A DNA stretch of 64,000 nucleotides from positions 1-64,000 of the forward strand of contig CAMAQR010000015.1 in the NCBI GenBank assembly GCA_945860375.1. Reading direction: 5' to 3'. The notes beneath the pieces are model-generated. The model saw only the letters and a list, made by a program, of their open reading frames with translations, searched no databases and had not been told where the DNA came from. The position numbers and the translations under genes were made by a program. The stretch comes from Pseudorhodobacter antarcticus (GTDB taxonomy: Bacteria; Pseudomonadota; Alphaproteobacteria; Rhodobacterales; Rhodobacteraceae). Position 1 is the first letter of the stretch. Each line of letters starts with the position of its first letter. Shown here one piece after another: positions 56,061 to 64,000 of the stretch.

Positions 56061-57260
56061 CTACCGCTTGCCCGCCAACCGCACCGCGGTCCAGGCCGCC
56101 GCCATGAACACAGCCACCCCCGCCATCAAGGGCAGGGCAGTGCCGTCAAAGGCCAGACCCACAGGCACCGCAATCAGCACCGAGGCCACCGTTGCAATGG
56201 CGCTGGTGACAGAGGCTGCAAGGCCCGCAATATGGCCCACCGGCTCCATCGCCAGCGCGTTCAGATTGCCCATCGACAAGCCCATCATGGCAAAGAGCGC
56301 AATGCACCACAAGATATGCGCCGGGAAGGCCAAAGCCTCGGGCAGCGCCCCCGATACCATCAGCGCCAGCAACCCCAGAGTCAGCGCCAGCATAACGGCA
56401 TAAGTCGTGGAAACCACGAACCGCATCCCCAATCGCACCACCACGGCAGCATTGAGAATGCTGCCCGAAGCCGAGGTCAGCGCGATGAAGGCGAACCACA
56501 GTGGGAAGCTGTCTGCGCGGTCAAAACGCTGTTCAAAGATGCCCTGCATCGAGGACAGGCTGGCAAACAGCGCCGCCAGCGTCAGGGTTTGGGCCACGAT
56601 CGACGCAATGACGATGCGGTGCCCCAACAGTTCCCGCGTGGCCGACACCAAAGATTCCACTGCCAGCGGGCGACGCGCCGAAACCGGCAGGGTTTCGGGT
56701 TGACGCAGCGCCAGCCAAGCCATGGTGACGGCGGAAAACCCGATATAAACCAAGAAGATCGCCTGCCATTGCGCAAGTGCGATGACGCCTTGCCCCATCA
56801 GCGGCGCGACCGCCGGGACAAGGGTGAAGACCATCATCACAAAGCTCATCACCTTGGCCATCTCGCGGCCCGAGAACAGATCGCGCACCATGGCCACGGC
56901 CACCACCCGCGGGGCGGCGGCCCCGACACCCATCAGCACGCGGGCCAGCAACAAGCTGTTCAGGCTGGGAGCGAGATAGCAGGCCAAGGCCGCCAGGGAA
57001 TACAGCGCCGCAGACCACAGCAACACCCGCTTGCGCCCGAAGGCATCCGACAAAGGCCCGACAAACAGCGTGCCCACCCCCATGCCAAAGACAAAGCTGG
57101 TCACAACCAGTTGCGCCCGGTTTGGATCGGCAGGTGACAGGGTGGCGGCAATTTCGGGAAGCGCGGGCAGCATGGCGTCGATGGAAATCGCCACGGTGGC
57201 AAACAAGGCTGCAATCAGGGCGATGAACTCGCCTGAGGACAAACGGGCAGTGGGGGTCAT
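56061..57260 (-). CDS. Bcr/CflA-type multidrug MFS transporter
   Basis: This 399-residue protein has twelve transmembrane segments. The motif GPLSDAFGRKRVLLWSAALY between helices 2 and 3 and RVLMGVGAAAPRVVAVAMVRDLF identify the Bcr/CflA drug-resistance group. It probably exports amphiphilic compounds. Its start is 3 nt after the stop of a possible tiny ORF (57264-57347), and there is no strong Shine-Dalgarno sequence, so translation may be coupled. Confidence 0.9.
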   Translation of the reverse strand: MTPTARLSSGEFIALIAALFATVAISIDAMLPALPEIAATLSPADPNRAQLVVTSFVFGMGVGTLFVGPLSDAFGRKRVLLWSAALYSLAALACYLAPSLNSLLLARVLMGVGAAAPRVVAVAMVRDLFSGREMAKVMSFVMMVFTLVPAVAPLMGQGVIALAQWQAIFLVYIGFSAVTMAWLALRQPETLPVSARRPLAVESLVSATRELLGHRIVIASIVAQTLTLAALFASLSSMQGIFEQRFDRADSFPLWFAFIALTSASGSILNAAVVVRLGMRFVVSTTYAVMLALTLGLLALMVSGALPEALAFPAHILWCIALFAMMGLSMGNLNALAMEPVGHIAGLAASVTSAIATVASVLIAVPVGLAFDGTALPLMAGVAVFMAAAWTAVRLAGKR

Positions 57261-57263
57261 GGA

Positions 57264-57347
57264 TCAGGCTTTCTTGCGGCGCAGATACGGGGCGGTGGGG
57301 ATCAGCTCCAGAGTGGCGACAAAGCCCGAATGCAGCCGGAAGGACAA
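57264..57347 (-). CDS. very small possible ORF upstream of the MFS gene
   Basis: The frame ending 3 nt before the MFS start encodes SFRLHSGFVATLELIPTAPYLRRKKA-like residues, which look protein-like (strand, hydrophobic, basic tail). The frame is open from within the dsbA stop (about 57389), but the only usual start is TTG 57347 and there is no clear ribosome site. It may be a leader that couples translation to the exporter, or chance. Confidence 0.3.
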   Translation of the reverse strand: MSFRLHSGFVATLELIPTAPYLRRKKA

Positions 57348-57372
57348 GACCCAATGCGATGGGCCGGTTGCC

Positions 57373-58017
57373 TCAGGCCCCGTGTCTCATCTTCTCACGC
57401 AATTCGTCGATGACCTGTCCCCACAGCTCGGGCGGCTGTGCGCCCGACAGCACAAACTGCTGCGCGATCAGAAAGGTCGGCACCGCCGTCACGCCCTTGG
57501 CGCGGGCGTCAAGGTCGCGGGCGCGCAGATCATCGGCGTCGGCGTCTGTGGTCAACAGCCGCGCGATGGCGACAGCGTCCAGTCCGGCCTCTTTGGCCAA
57601 GGTGGCGAGCACGGTCACATCACCAATATCGCGCCCCTCGCGCCAATAGGCCCGGAACAGCGCCGAAACCATTGCCGTCTGCCGTCCCTCCAGCCCCGCC
57701 CAATGAATCAAACGGTGGGCGTTCAGCGTGTTCGGGATGCGGGTCGGGATGTCTGGGTTCAGATCCACCCCCGCCGCTTTCGCGGCGTCGCGCAGGCGCT
57801 GATGGATCTGATCCAACTTCTCCGCGCCGCCAAACCGCGCCGCCAGATAGCTGCGCTTGTCGACACCTTCGGCGGCCATATCGGGGTTCAACTGAAACGG
57901 ATGCCATTCGATTGCGAAGGGGTGATCGGGATGCGACTCCAGCGCGCGGTCCAGATTGGCCTTGCCGATCAGGCACCACGGGCAGACGGGGTCAGAGAAG
58001 ATATCCAAGCGGATCAT
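57373..58017 (-). CDS. FrnE-like DsbA-family oxidoreductase
   Basis: This 214-residue protein begins MIRLDIFSDPVCPWCLIGKANLDRA, with the CPWC redox motif near the N-terminus and the cis-Pro segment GVTAVPTFLI. There is no signal peptide, so it is cytosolic, as in FrnE of Deinococcus and related 2-hydroxychromene-2-carboxylate isomerase-like proteins. It probably acts as a thiol oxidoreductase or isomerase under oxidative stress. Confidence 0.88.
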   Translation of the reverse strand: MIRLDIFSDPVCPWCLIGKANLDRALESHPDHPFAIEWHPFQLNPDMAAEGVDKRSYLAARFGGAEKLDQIHQRLRDAAKAAGVDLNPDIPTRIPNTLNAHRLIHWAGLEGRQTAMVSALFRAYWREGRDIGDVTVLATLAKEAGLDAVAIARLLTTDADADDLRARDLDARAKGVTAVPTFLIAQQFVLSGAQPPELWGQVIDELREKMRHGA

Positions 58018-58202
58018 GGGGCCTCAGGTTCAGTCAAAGGGTGACGGGTCTGCGTGTTGTTGGCATTTCTCGGCAGGGCGTCAAGGCAGATTTGCGGTAC
58101 GAAGGCTTGGTGCAGGCCAAAGCGCGGGCGACATGGCGTCATAGGTTTGGCGGCAGACGCGCCGATATTGCAACGCAGCCCCCCTTGCCTTATGGCAGGC
58201 TC

Positions 58203-58823
58203 ATGTCCAGTGACCCAAAACGCATGATCCGCATTGCCCGCGAAAGCGGTGATCCCACGGCCACGCCGCCGCTGGATCTGGGCAGTCGCGTGCGCGAATT
58301 GCGCAAGGCCAAGGGCTGGACGCTGGAACAAGCAGCGGCTCAGGCGGGGCTGGCGCGATCGACCCTGTCAAAGATTGAAAACGGTCAGATGTCACCGACC
58401 TATGACGCGCTGAAAAAGCTGGCGCTGGGGCTGACGATCTCGGTGCCGCAACTGTTCACACCGGCGGTGCAAGCGCAGGTGTCGGGGCGCATCGTGGTCA
58501 CGAAATTGGGGACAGGTCAGGCCCATGCCACCGCCACCTATGAACATGAACTGCTGTCCGGGGGCCTGACGAAAAAGCAGATGCTGCCCTACCGCGCCAC
58601 CATCCGCGCCCGCGCGATGGAAGGTTTCGACGGCTGGGTGCGCCATGAGGGCGAGGAATTTCTGTATGTCCTGACCGGGGTCATCCGGCTTTACACGGAG
58701 TTTTACGAACCCGTCGATCTGCGCCGGGGCGATAGCGCCTATTATGACGCCTCGATGGGCCACAACGTGATCAGCCTGTCACAAGAGGACGCAACGCTGT
58801 TATGGGTCACATCACTGACTTGA
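58203..58823 (+). CDS. XRE-cupin transcriptional regulator
   Basis: This 206-residue protein has an N-terminal XRE-type HTH (about residues 27-82: LGSRVRELRKAKGWTLEQAA, GLARSTLSKIENGQMSP) and a C-terminal cupin (about 120-200: HEGEEFLYVLTGVIRLY, DASMGHNVIS). Such proteins sense a small ligand or metal through the cupin and often control amino-acid or polyamine catabolism. I chose ATG 58203; the long frame extending back to 57438 is antisense to dsbA. It is monocistronic by position. Confidence 0.88.
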   Translation: MSSDPKRMIRIARESGDPTATPPLDLGSRVRELRKAKGWTLEQAAAQAGLARSTLSKIENGQMSPTYDALKKLALGLTISVPQLFTPAVQAQVSGRIVVTKLGTGQAHATATYEHELLSGGLTKKQMLPYRATIRARAMEGFDGWVRHEGEEFLYVLTGVIRLYTEFYEPVDLRRGDSAYYDASMGHNVISLSQEDATLLWVTSLT

Positions 58824-58890
58824 TCGATCGCAGAGACAGGCCCTAGACTGGCTTTGGGCTAAAGGTGCGGGATGTGCCGGGGGGGACGGA

Positions 58891-59631
58891 ATGCGGCTGG
58901 CACTATTGAGCGATATCCACGCCAACCGCGAGGCGTTTGAGGCCGTTCTGGCTGATCTGGCGCAGCGCCGCATCGACCGGTTGGTGATCTTGGGCGATAT
59001 CGTGGGGTATGGCCCCGACCCGGACTGGTGCCTTGAAACCGTGGAAACCATGGTTGGGCAAGGCGCCATCTGCGTGCGTGGCAACCATGACCGCGCTGTT
59101 GGTGTGCCCGATGGCACCATGAACGCCAATGCCCGCCGGGTGATCGACTGGACGGTGGACCGGCTGACGGCACGCCAAAAGCTGTTCCTCGCCGAATTGC
59201 CGTTGGTGGTCGAGCAAGACGACGTGCTGTTCGTCCATGCCAGCGCCAATGACCCAGCCGACTGGATTTATGTGACGTCTGATCAAAAGGCGATGCCCAG
59301 CTTTCGGGTGTCGAAGGCCCGGTTGATTTTTTGCGGCCATGTCCACCGCGCGCAGCTTTACAGTTGTGATCGGGGTGGGCGCGTCATGCAGTTTCCAGCC
59401 ATTCCAGCACAGCCGGTGCCGCTGTTGACCTCGCGGCGCTGGCTGGCAGTGATCGGCTCGGTGGGCCAGCCGCGCGATGGCTCTGCGATGGCGGGCTATG
59501 CGATTCTAGACCGCACCACCAATGAATTGACCTTCCGCAAGGTCGGATATGATGCCGCCACCACCGCCCGCAAATCCCGCAATTGCGGGCTGCCCGAGGC
59601 TTTGGCGCAGCGGCTGATGAAAGGCATCTGA
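58891..59631 (+). CDS. metallophosphoesterase (PPP/YfcE-like)
   Basis: This 246-residue phosphoesterase has the canonical motifs: SDIHANREA, GDIVGYGPDP, GNHDRAV and a late FCGHVHRAQ. These coordinate two metal ions. Relatives include protein phosphatases and cyclic-nucleotide or diadenosine hydrolases. It directly precedes, with no gap, a Ser/Thr kinase gene, so it may be the cognate protein phosphatase. That role is inferred from the pairing. Confidence 0.88.
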   Translation: MRLALLSDIHANREAFEAVLADLAQRRIDRLVILGDIVGYGPDPDWCLETVETMVGQGAICVRGNHDRAVGVPDGTMNANARRVIDWTVDRLTARQKLFLAELPLVVEQDDVLFVHASANDPADWIYVTSDQKAMPSFRVSKARLIFCGHVHRAQLYSCDRGGRVMQFPAIPAQPVPLLTSRRWLAVIGSVGQPRDGSAMAGYAILDRTTNELTFRKVGYDAATTARKSRNCGLPEALAQRLMKGI

Positions 59632-61062
59632 ATGAGTGTGCGACCGCATCCCGGGCTTGAAATCGATGGCTTTACCCTTGGGGAAAAGCTGCATACCGGC
59701 GGCTTTGCCACCATATGGGACGTCACCCACGCGCTTTATCGCACGCCCATGGTGATGAAAATTCCAACCATTCTGGATGGTTACGACGGCCCGACCATCG
59801 TGGGCTTTGAGGTTGAGCAGATGATCATGCCGCGCCTTGAGGGCCCGCATGTGCCGCGCGTGATGGGGCAGGGCGATTTTGCGGTGATGCCCTATATCGT
59901 CACCGAACGCATTGCGGGCGACTCGCTTTACAAAACCTTTCGCAAGGCGCCGCTGCCGATAGATGCGGTGATCGAGATGGGCGCGCGCATGGCCGCCGCC
60001 GTCCATGACATTCACCGTCAGCATGTGATCCATCTGGATCTGAAGCCGGACAATTTCCTGCAACGCCCCAGCGGCGAGATGGTTTTGATCGACTATGGCC
60101 TGTCGCGGCACGACCTGTTGCCCGACCTGCTGGCAGAGGAATTCACCATCCCGATGGGAACCTTTCCCTATATTGCGCCTGAACAATTTTTGCGCCAAAG
60201 GGGCGATCTGCGGTCTGATCTTTTCGCTTTGGGCGCGCTGCTGTACGAGCTTGCCACTGGCAAAATGCCATTCGGGATTCCAGAAAAGCTGTCAGGCGTC
60301 AAAACCCGGCTTTGGCGTGACCCGATGCCGCCGCGCGGTCTGCGCCCCGAAATCCCGGAGTGGCTGCAGGAAATCATCCTGCGCGCGCTGGAGGTCGATC
60401 CGGCCAAGCGCTATCAATCGGCCGCCCAGATGATTTTCGATCTGACCCACCCGGCGCAAGTGAGGCTGACCGATCGTGCGCATAAGACCAAGCCCGACAG
60501 CCGCCTGACGGTGTTCAAACGCTGGCGTGCGATGCGCAACGTCACCGCCTTTGCAGCCCCGCCCGCAATGGCTGCCCAGATCGAGCGCGCGCCGATCCTG
60601 CTGGTGGCGGTGGACCTGTCGCCCGAGATGGAGCCGCTGTCGCAAGCCCTGCATTTGCAGGTCAAGCGCATGCTGGTGAACCGCCCCGATGCCAGGGTGG
60701 CCTGCGTCAACGTCATCAAAACCGCAAGGATCGGCATCGACCAGACCACCGACGATGCCGGCAACAATCTGCATGTGAGGCGTCTGGTGGCGTTGAAATC
60801 CTGGGCGGATGGGATCGAGTTGAACGATGACCGGCTGACCTACACCATTTTGGAAAACAGCGATCCCGCCGCGGCGATCATCGACCACGCCGAGGCCAAC
60901 CGCGCCGATCACATCCTGATGGGGGCGCGCGGCCATTCCACCACGCGGCGGTTTCTGGGCTCGGTGTCGGCCAAAGTGGTGGCCGAAGCAGGCTGTTCGG
61001 TCACCGTGATCCGGTTGCGCGAACCGGTGGCAGAGGTCGACCAACCCTTAGAATTTGTCTAA
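59632..61062 (+). CDS. Ser/Thr kinase fused to universal stress protein domain
   Basis: This 476-residue protein has a eukaryotic-like kinase domain (about residues 14-275): Gly-rich LHTGGFATIW, Lys43 in VMKIP, catalytic loop HLDLKPDN (134-141, non-RD), DYG (154-156) instead of DFG and APE at 182-184. After a linker, a UspA domain (about 318-465) ends with the ATP-binding motif GARGHSTTRRFLGSVS. No transmembrane helix is visible, so it should act in the cytosol. Its ATG directly follows the TGA of the metallophosphoesterase gene. The stop codon lies in a dispersed repeat unit. Confidence 0.88.
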   Translation: MSVRPHPGLEIDGFTLGEKLHTGGFATIWDVTHALYRTPMVMKIPTILDGYDGPTIVGFEVEQMIMPRLEGPHVPRVMGQGDFAVMPYIVTERIAGDSLYKTFRKAPLPIDAVIEMGARMAAAVHDIHRQHVIHLDLKPDNFLQRPSGEMVLIDYGLSRHDLLPDLLAEEFTIPMGTFPYIAPEQFLRQRGDLRSDLFALGALLYELATGKMPFGIPEKLSGVKTRLWRDPMPPRGLRPEIPEWLQEIILRALEVDPAKRYQSAAQMIFDLTHPAQVRLTDRAHKTKPDSRLTVFKRWRAMRNVTAFAAPPAMAAQIERAPILLVAVDLSPEMEPLSQALHLQVKRMLVNRPDARVACVNVIKTARIGIDQTTDDAGNNLHVRRLVALKSWADGIELNDDRLTYTILENSDPAAAIIDHAEANRADHILMGARGHSTTRRFLGSVSAKVVAEAGCSVTVIRLREPVAEVDQPLEFV

Positions 61063-61145
61063 AATTTGCGTTCATCTGTCTGAAAATATCCCACGGGGGA
61101 AGCCGCATTGCTTTTGGCAATGCGGCTTGGGGGTGTGAAACCCCC
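61055..61145 (+). repeat. dispersed AAATATCC repeat, copy 5, with large hairpins
   Basis: TTGTCTAAAATTTG (61055-61068) overlaps the kinase stop codon, and TTCATCTGTCTGAAAATATCC follows at 61071. Next come a perfect 12-bp hairpin AAGCCGCATTGC/GCAATGCGGCTT (61100-61111 with 61117-61128) and a GGGGG/CCCCC hairpin. Its position between convergent genes fits a terminator role. Confidence 0.75.
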
Positions 61146-61155
61146 ATCTTGCTTG

Positions 61156-61266
61156 TCAGTCAATCCACCCTGACACCCGGTTGGCGCCGCTCGAGATATC
61201 CCGACCGATGCCGTCCACTGTGGCGCAACCCGCCAGCAGCAAAAGCAAGATCACCGCGCGCCTCAT
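61156..61266 (-). CDS. entericidin-like small lipoprotein
   Basis: This 36-residue lipoprotein precursor (MRRAVILLLLLAGCATVDGI) has a lipobox LLAGC and a mature peptide with the entericidin pattern GRDISSGANRV. Entericidins are tiny membrane lipoproteins associated with stress and cell lysis. Its ATG overlaps the stop of the upstream YejA-like gene (ATGA), so it is translationally coupled. It was too short for routine ORF calling in isolation. Confidence 0.8.
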   Translation of the reverse strand: MRRAVILLLLLAGCATVDGIGRDISSGANRVSGWID

Positions 61267-63077
61267 TCCTGATACCACCAGACTTCCGGCTGGAATCCCA
61301 ACCAATCGCCGTACAGGGGCAACCTGTCGGGGAAGTGCAACTGTTTGGCATGAGCCAGACGCGAGATGCCCGAATACCACATCGGCACCACATAGCGCCC
61401 CGAGATCAGGATACGGTCCAGTGCTTGGGTTGCGGCCACAAATTCGGTGCGGTCTTTCGATTGCACCATGGTGGTGATCATCGCCTCTGCCGCCGGGGAA
61501 TTCATCCCCATCCAGTTGCGGGTGCCCGGTTCGGTAACGCCGGCAGCGCCCCAATACAGCATCTGCTCATTGCCCGGAGAAAGGGACAGCGACCGGATGT
61601 AATGCGTGATGTCAAAGTCATAGGCGGTGGTGCGTTCTTTGTATTGCGCAGAATCCACCGTCGTCAGCTTGGCCTCGATCCCCAGCCGCTTCAAAGCCTC
61701 GATGTAGATGTTCGCCGCCGCGATCATGTCATCGGCGCCGTTCACAAGCAAAAGTTCAAAGGCAAACGGCGCGCCGCTGGTGTCTTTCAAGACGCCATCC
61801 TGCACCGTCCAGCCGGCTTCTTCCAACAGCGCTGTCGCCGACCGCACGTTGGCGCGGTTGGCTTCTGAACCGTCCGAGACGGGCAGGGCATAGCCCTCCA
61901 AAGCGCCCGGCAGCAACGTGGCGGCAAAGGGGGCCAGCAGTTCGGCCACGCGCCCCTCGGCGGCCACACCCGCAGGCGCGCCCAGTTCCGAGTTGGAATA
62001 GTAGGACTGGATCCGCGGATTGGCGCCGCCGTTCAAGGTCCGGTTGACCAGTTCAAAATTGAACGCCTGTATCAGCGCCTCACGCACGCGCCAGTCTGCA
62101 AAGATCGGCTTGCGGGTGTTGAAGGCGAAGCCTTCGATCCCCGAAGGCCGCCCATGTGGAATTTCCGATTTGATCACATCGCCCGACAGCACCGCTGGGA
62201 AATCATAGTTCGCCGCCCATTTCGCCGGATTGCCTTCGCGGAATGTGCTGATTTCGCCGGCCTTGAACGCCTCAAACACCACGCCGCCATCGCCGAAGTA
62301 TTCGTAGCGCACTTCGTCGAAATTGTGCTGACCCTTGTAAAAGGCCAGATCCGCGCCCCACCAATCGGGGTTCTTCTTGAAGCTGACGAACTTGCCCGGC
62401 TCAAATGCGCCGACCACATAGGGGCCAGAGCCAATCGGCGCTTCCAGTGTCGAGGCGGTGAAATCCTTGCCCTCCCACTGCGCCTTTTGCAAGATCGGGC
62501 GCAGGCCAAGGATCAGCGGCAATTCGCGGTCGAGTTCCGTGAAGGTGAACTTCACCGAGCGATCGCCGGTCTTTTCCGATTTGGCGATTTTCTTCCAGGC
62601 CCCGGCGTAGCGCGGGCTGCCCTCGACCCCCAGCTTTTCAAACGACCACAGCACATCTTCCGGCGTCACAGGGCTTCCGTCCGAGAATTTGGCACCTTCG
62701 CGCAGGGTGAATTCGACATAAGACCGCGCCTCGTCGGTATCGACCGATTCGGCCAAGACCCCGTAAAGACTGAAGGCTTCATCGTAAGACCGGCCCAAAA
62801 GCGTCTCGACCGTCAGCAATCCCACCCCGGCAGGGGCGGCACCTTTGACGATATAAGGGTTCAGCGAATCAAACCCGCCCGATTCGCCAAAGACGATGCG
62901 ACCGCCCTTGGGGGCATCGGGGTTGGCGTGGGGCAGGGACACAAAATCGGGTGGAAGTGCGGGTTGCCCATACATAGCCATGCCATGTTGCGGCTCTGCA
63001 TGGGCGTTTTGCGCCGCAAATGCCAGTACAGCTGCTGCCCCTGCGGCCCTTAGTCCGTTGAAAAGAATCTGTCTCAT
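61263..63077 (-). CDS. yejA: YejA-like extracellular solute-binding protein (family 5)
   Basis: This 604-residue periplasmic protein has a signal peptide (cleavage after AQNAHA, about residue 27), the SBP_bac_5 signature region (KFSDGSPVTPEDVLWSFEKL) and the long form typical of YejA (AMYGQPALPPDFVSLPHANP). YejA binds peptides, including microcin C-like compounds, for the YejBEF importer. No yejB, yejE or yejF is in the adjacent region. I chose ATG 63077; the frame is open 23 codons upstream without a signal-like sequence. Entericidin follows with a 4-nt overlap. Confidence 0.9.
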   Translation of the reverse strand: MRQILFNGLRAAGAAAVLAFAAQNAHAEPQHGMAMYGQPALPPDFVSLPHANPDAPKGGRIVFGESGGFDSLNPYIVKGAAPAGVGLLTVETLLGRSYDEAFSLYGVLAESVDTDEARSYVEFTLREGAKFSDGSPVTPEDVLWSFEKLGVEGSPRYAGAWKKIAKSEKTGDRSVKFTFTELDRELPLILGLRPILQKAQWEGKDFTASTLEAPIGSGPYVVGAFEPGKFVSFKKNPDWWGADLAFYKGQHNFDEVRYEYFGDGGVVFEAFKAGEISTFREGNPAKWAANYDFPAVLSGDVIKSEIPHGRPSGIEGFAFNTRKPIFADWRVREALIQAFNFELVNRTLNGGANPRIQSYYSNSELGAPAGVAAEGRVAELLAPFAATLLPGALEGYALPVSDGSEANRANVRSATALLEEAGWTVQDGVLKDTSGAPFAFELLLVNGADDMIAAANIYIEALKRLGIEAKLTTVDSAQYKERTTAYDFDITHYIRSLSLSPGNEQMLYWGAAGVTEPGTRNWMGMNSPAAEAMITTMVQSKDRTEFVAATQALDRILISGRYVVPMWYSGISRLAHAKQLHFPDRLPLYGDWLGFQPEVWWYQE

Positions 63078-63155
63078 TCCGGCAACAATCCCTAGATGCG
63101 TGTTTTTATTGGTGCCAAGACTACGTTGGCTTTCGTGGGTTTTCAAACTTTTAAC

Positions 63156-63184
63156 TTGGAGACTGCGTCTGAAGTGGCTATAAG
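63156..63184 (+). promoter_or_regulatory. sigma-70-type promoter of the small RNA
   Basis: TTGGAG (63156-63161) and TATAAG (63179-63184) are separated by exactly 17 nt. Transcription should begin near 63191, directly before a structured segment that ends in an intrinsic terminator. Confidence 0.7.
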
Positions 63185-63190
63185 ATGCTT

Positions 63191-63266
63191 ACTGCTCGAT
63201 AGGTTTCTTGCCTGTATGAAACCTGCCTCAATAACTTAACGCCCGCTTTGCGCGGGCGTTTTTTTT
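63191..63266 (+). ncRNA. predicted small RNA of about 75 nt
   Basis: A promoter (63156-63184), a first hairpin (AGGTTTC ... GAAACCT, about 63201-63224), a short single-stranded segment and a strong terminator (ACGCCCGC/GCGGGCGT, 63239-63259, then eight T) form a compact transcription unit. No ORF lies inside. It could be a trans-acting Hfq-dependent small RNA or a leader/attenuator for bdhA, whose start is 75 nt downstream of the terminator. I do not recognise the family. Confidence 0.7.
63239..63266 (+). terminator. intrinsic terminator of the small RNA
   Basis: ACGCCCGC (63239-63246) pairs with GCGGGCGT (63252-63259) across TTTGC, followed by a run of T to 63266. It is one of the strongest terminators in the window. 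Confidence 0.9.
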
Positions 63267-63341
63267 GGCGTTGTGGACAAAGCGGGCTTTCCTTTGCAGG
63301 TGCAGCATGTAGCGTGGCGCAAACCATCGCAGGGGGCTGGC

Positions 63342-64000
63342 ATGCTACGGGGCAAAACCGCAATCATCACCGGATCAAACTCGGGCATCGGTCTTGGGGC
63401 CGCTGAAGAACTGGCGCGCGCAGGTGCCGATGTGGTGCTCAACAGCTTTACCGACCGCCCCGAAGATCATGCTTTGGCCGCCGAAATTGCGGCGCGTCAC
63501 GCCGTGCGCGCCCGCTACATCGCCGCCGATATGTCGGACGCGCAGGCCTGCCGGGCGCTGATCGAAACTGCGGGTGGCTGCGACATTCTGGTGAACAACG
63601 CAGGGATCCAATTCGTGGCCCCGGTCGATGAGTTTCCCGTGGACAAGTGGAACCTGATTTTGGCGATCAACCTGTCTTCGGCCTTTCACACCTCTGCCGC
63701 GGCCCTGCCGGGTATGCGCGCGCGCGGCTGGGGCCGGATCATCAACATCGCCTCGGCGCATGGGCTGACGGCCTCGCCCTACAAATCTGCTTATATCGCG
63801 GCGAAACATGGGGTGGTCGGGCTGTCGAAAACCGTGGCACTGGAAACAGCGGGGCAGGGCGTCACCTGCAACGCCATATGCCCTGGCTATGTGCTGACGC
63901 CTTTGGTTGAGGCGCAGATCCCCGATCAGATGAAGGTGCATAACATGGACCGCGACACTGTGATCCGCGATGTCATGCTGCTGCGCCAGCCGTCGCGGCA
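63342..64000 (+). CDS. bdhA: 3-hydroxybutyrate dehydrogenase, partial at window end
   Basis: The visible 219 residues show an SDR protein: coenzyme motif TGSNSGIGLGAAEELARAGAD, NNAG in ILVNNAGIQ, catalytic Ser in INIASAHGL, and YxxxK in YKSAYIAAKHG. The later IPDQMK and RQPSR segments match D-beta-hydroxybutyrate dehydrogenase (BdhA), which converts 3-hydroxybutyrate to acetoacetate in polyhydroxybutyrate turnover. AGGGGG precedes ATG 63342. The gene runs off the window; about 40 residues are missing. Confidence 0.9.
   Translation, partial: MLRGKTAIITGSNSGIGLGAAEELARAGADVVLNSFTDRPEDHALAAEIAARHAVRARYIAADMSDAQACRALIETAGGCDILVNNAGIQFVAPVDEFPVDKWNLILAINLSSAFHTSAAALPGMRARGWGRIINIASAHGLTASPYKSAYIAAKHGVVGLSKTVALETAGQGVTCNAICPGYVLTPLVEAQIPDQMKVHNMDRDTVIRDVMLLRQPSR

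Noticed and set aside
57438..58823. 461-residue plus-strand protein ending in the XRE-cupin regulator
   Set aside because: The first 250 residues are antisense to the dsbA-like gene and low in complexity. The regulator starts at 58203.

Overview
This window is a stretch of chromosome from a GC-rich alphaproteobacterium, almost certainly of the Rhodobacterales (Rhodobacter/Roseobacter lineage). The evidence is the gene order dusB-ntrB-ntrC-ntrY-ntrX-trkA-trkH-hfq-hflX, an NtrC without the sigma-54 contact loop, the DUF6477/DUF6456 pair, a MocR regulator divergent from a DUF1127 protein, and a pyrrolysine-free MttB-family enzyme. No rRNA, tRNA or CRISPR array was seen.

Positions 1-4,480 are an AT-richer accessory island. 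It starts with the tail of an IS30-type transposase, followed by two small unknown ORFs, a short tyrosine recombinase, a DUF6626-like gene with a hexanucleotide microsatellite in its leader, an HUH rolling-circle replication initiator, a DUF6641 gene and two paralogous secreted four-cysteine proteins. I read this as a small integrated rolling-circle replicon or phage-satellite-like element. It is the least described part of the window.

Positions 4,490-30,000 are ordinary chromosome. They hold a MocR/DUF1127 divergent pair with a palindromic operator candidate, a PotBCA-type ABC transporter without its binding protein, PPK2-TetR, an operon of P-loop ATPase, metA and alpha/beta hydrolase, two transporters, a nitroreductase, guaA, an mttB-like gene, the DUF6477/DUF6456 pair, a LysE exporter, katG with an Irr-type box upstream, a decayed aquaporin gene, lipA, an outer-membrane barrel gene with an in-frame amber codon, a diheme cytochrome c, hpt and a COQ10-like gene.

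Positions 30,950-46,421 hold amtB, an ispD-ispF-pgpA-cinA operon (minus), and the divergent dusB/ntrBC/ntrYX/trkAH/hfq/hflX cluster (plus). The cluster combines two nitrogen-related two-component systems, potassium uptake and RNA/ribosome control. Both response regulators lack GAFTGA, so neither is expected to drive sigma-54 open complexes.

Positions 46,600-64,000 hold a penicillin-acylase family hydrolase, a beta-hydroxyacid dehydrogenase, a SYLF lipoprotein, hemB, mfd, a Bcr/CflA exporter, a DsbA-like protein, an XRE-cupin regulator, a metallophosphoesterase next to a Ser/Thr kinase fused to a universal stress protein, an entericidin, a YejA-like binding protein, a strongly predicted small RNA and the start of bdhA.

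A dispersed intergenic repeat (core AAATATCC preceded by TTCAYCT) occurs five times, mostly just after stop codons. All calls come from reading the sequence and from remembered family features. No database search was run.
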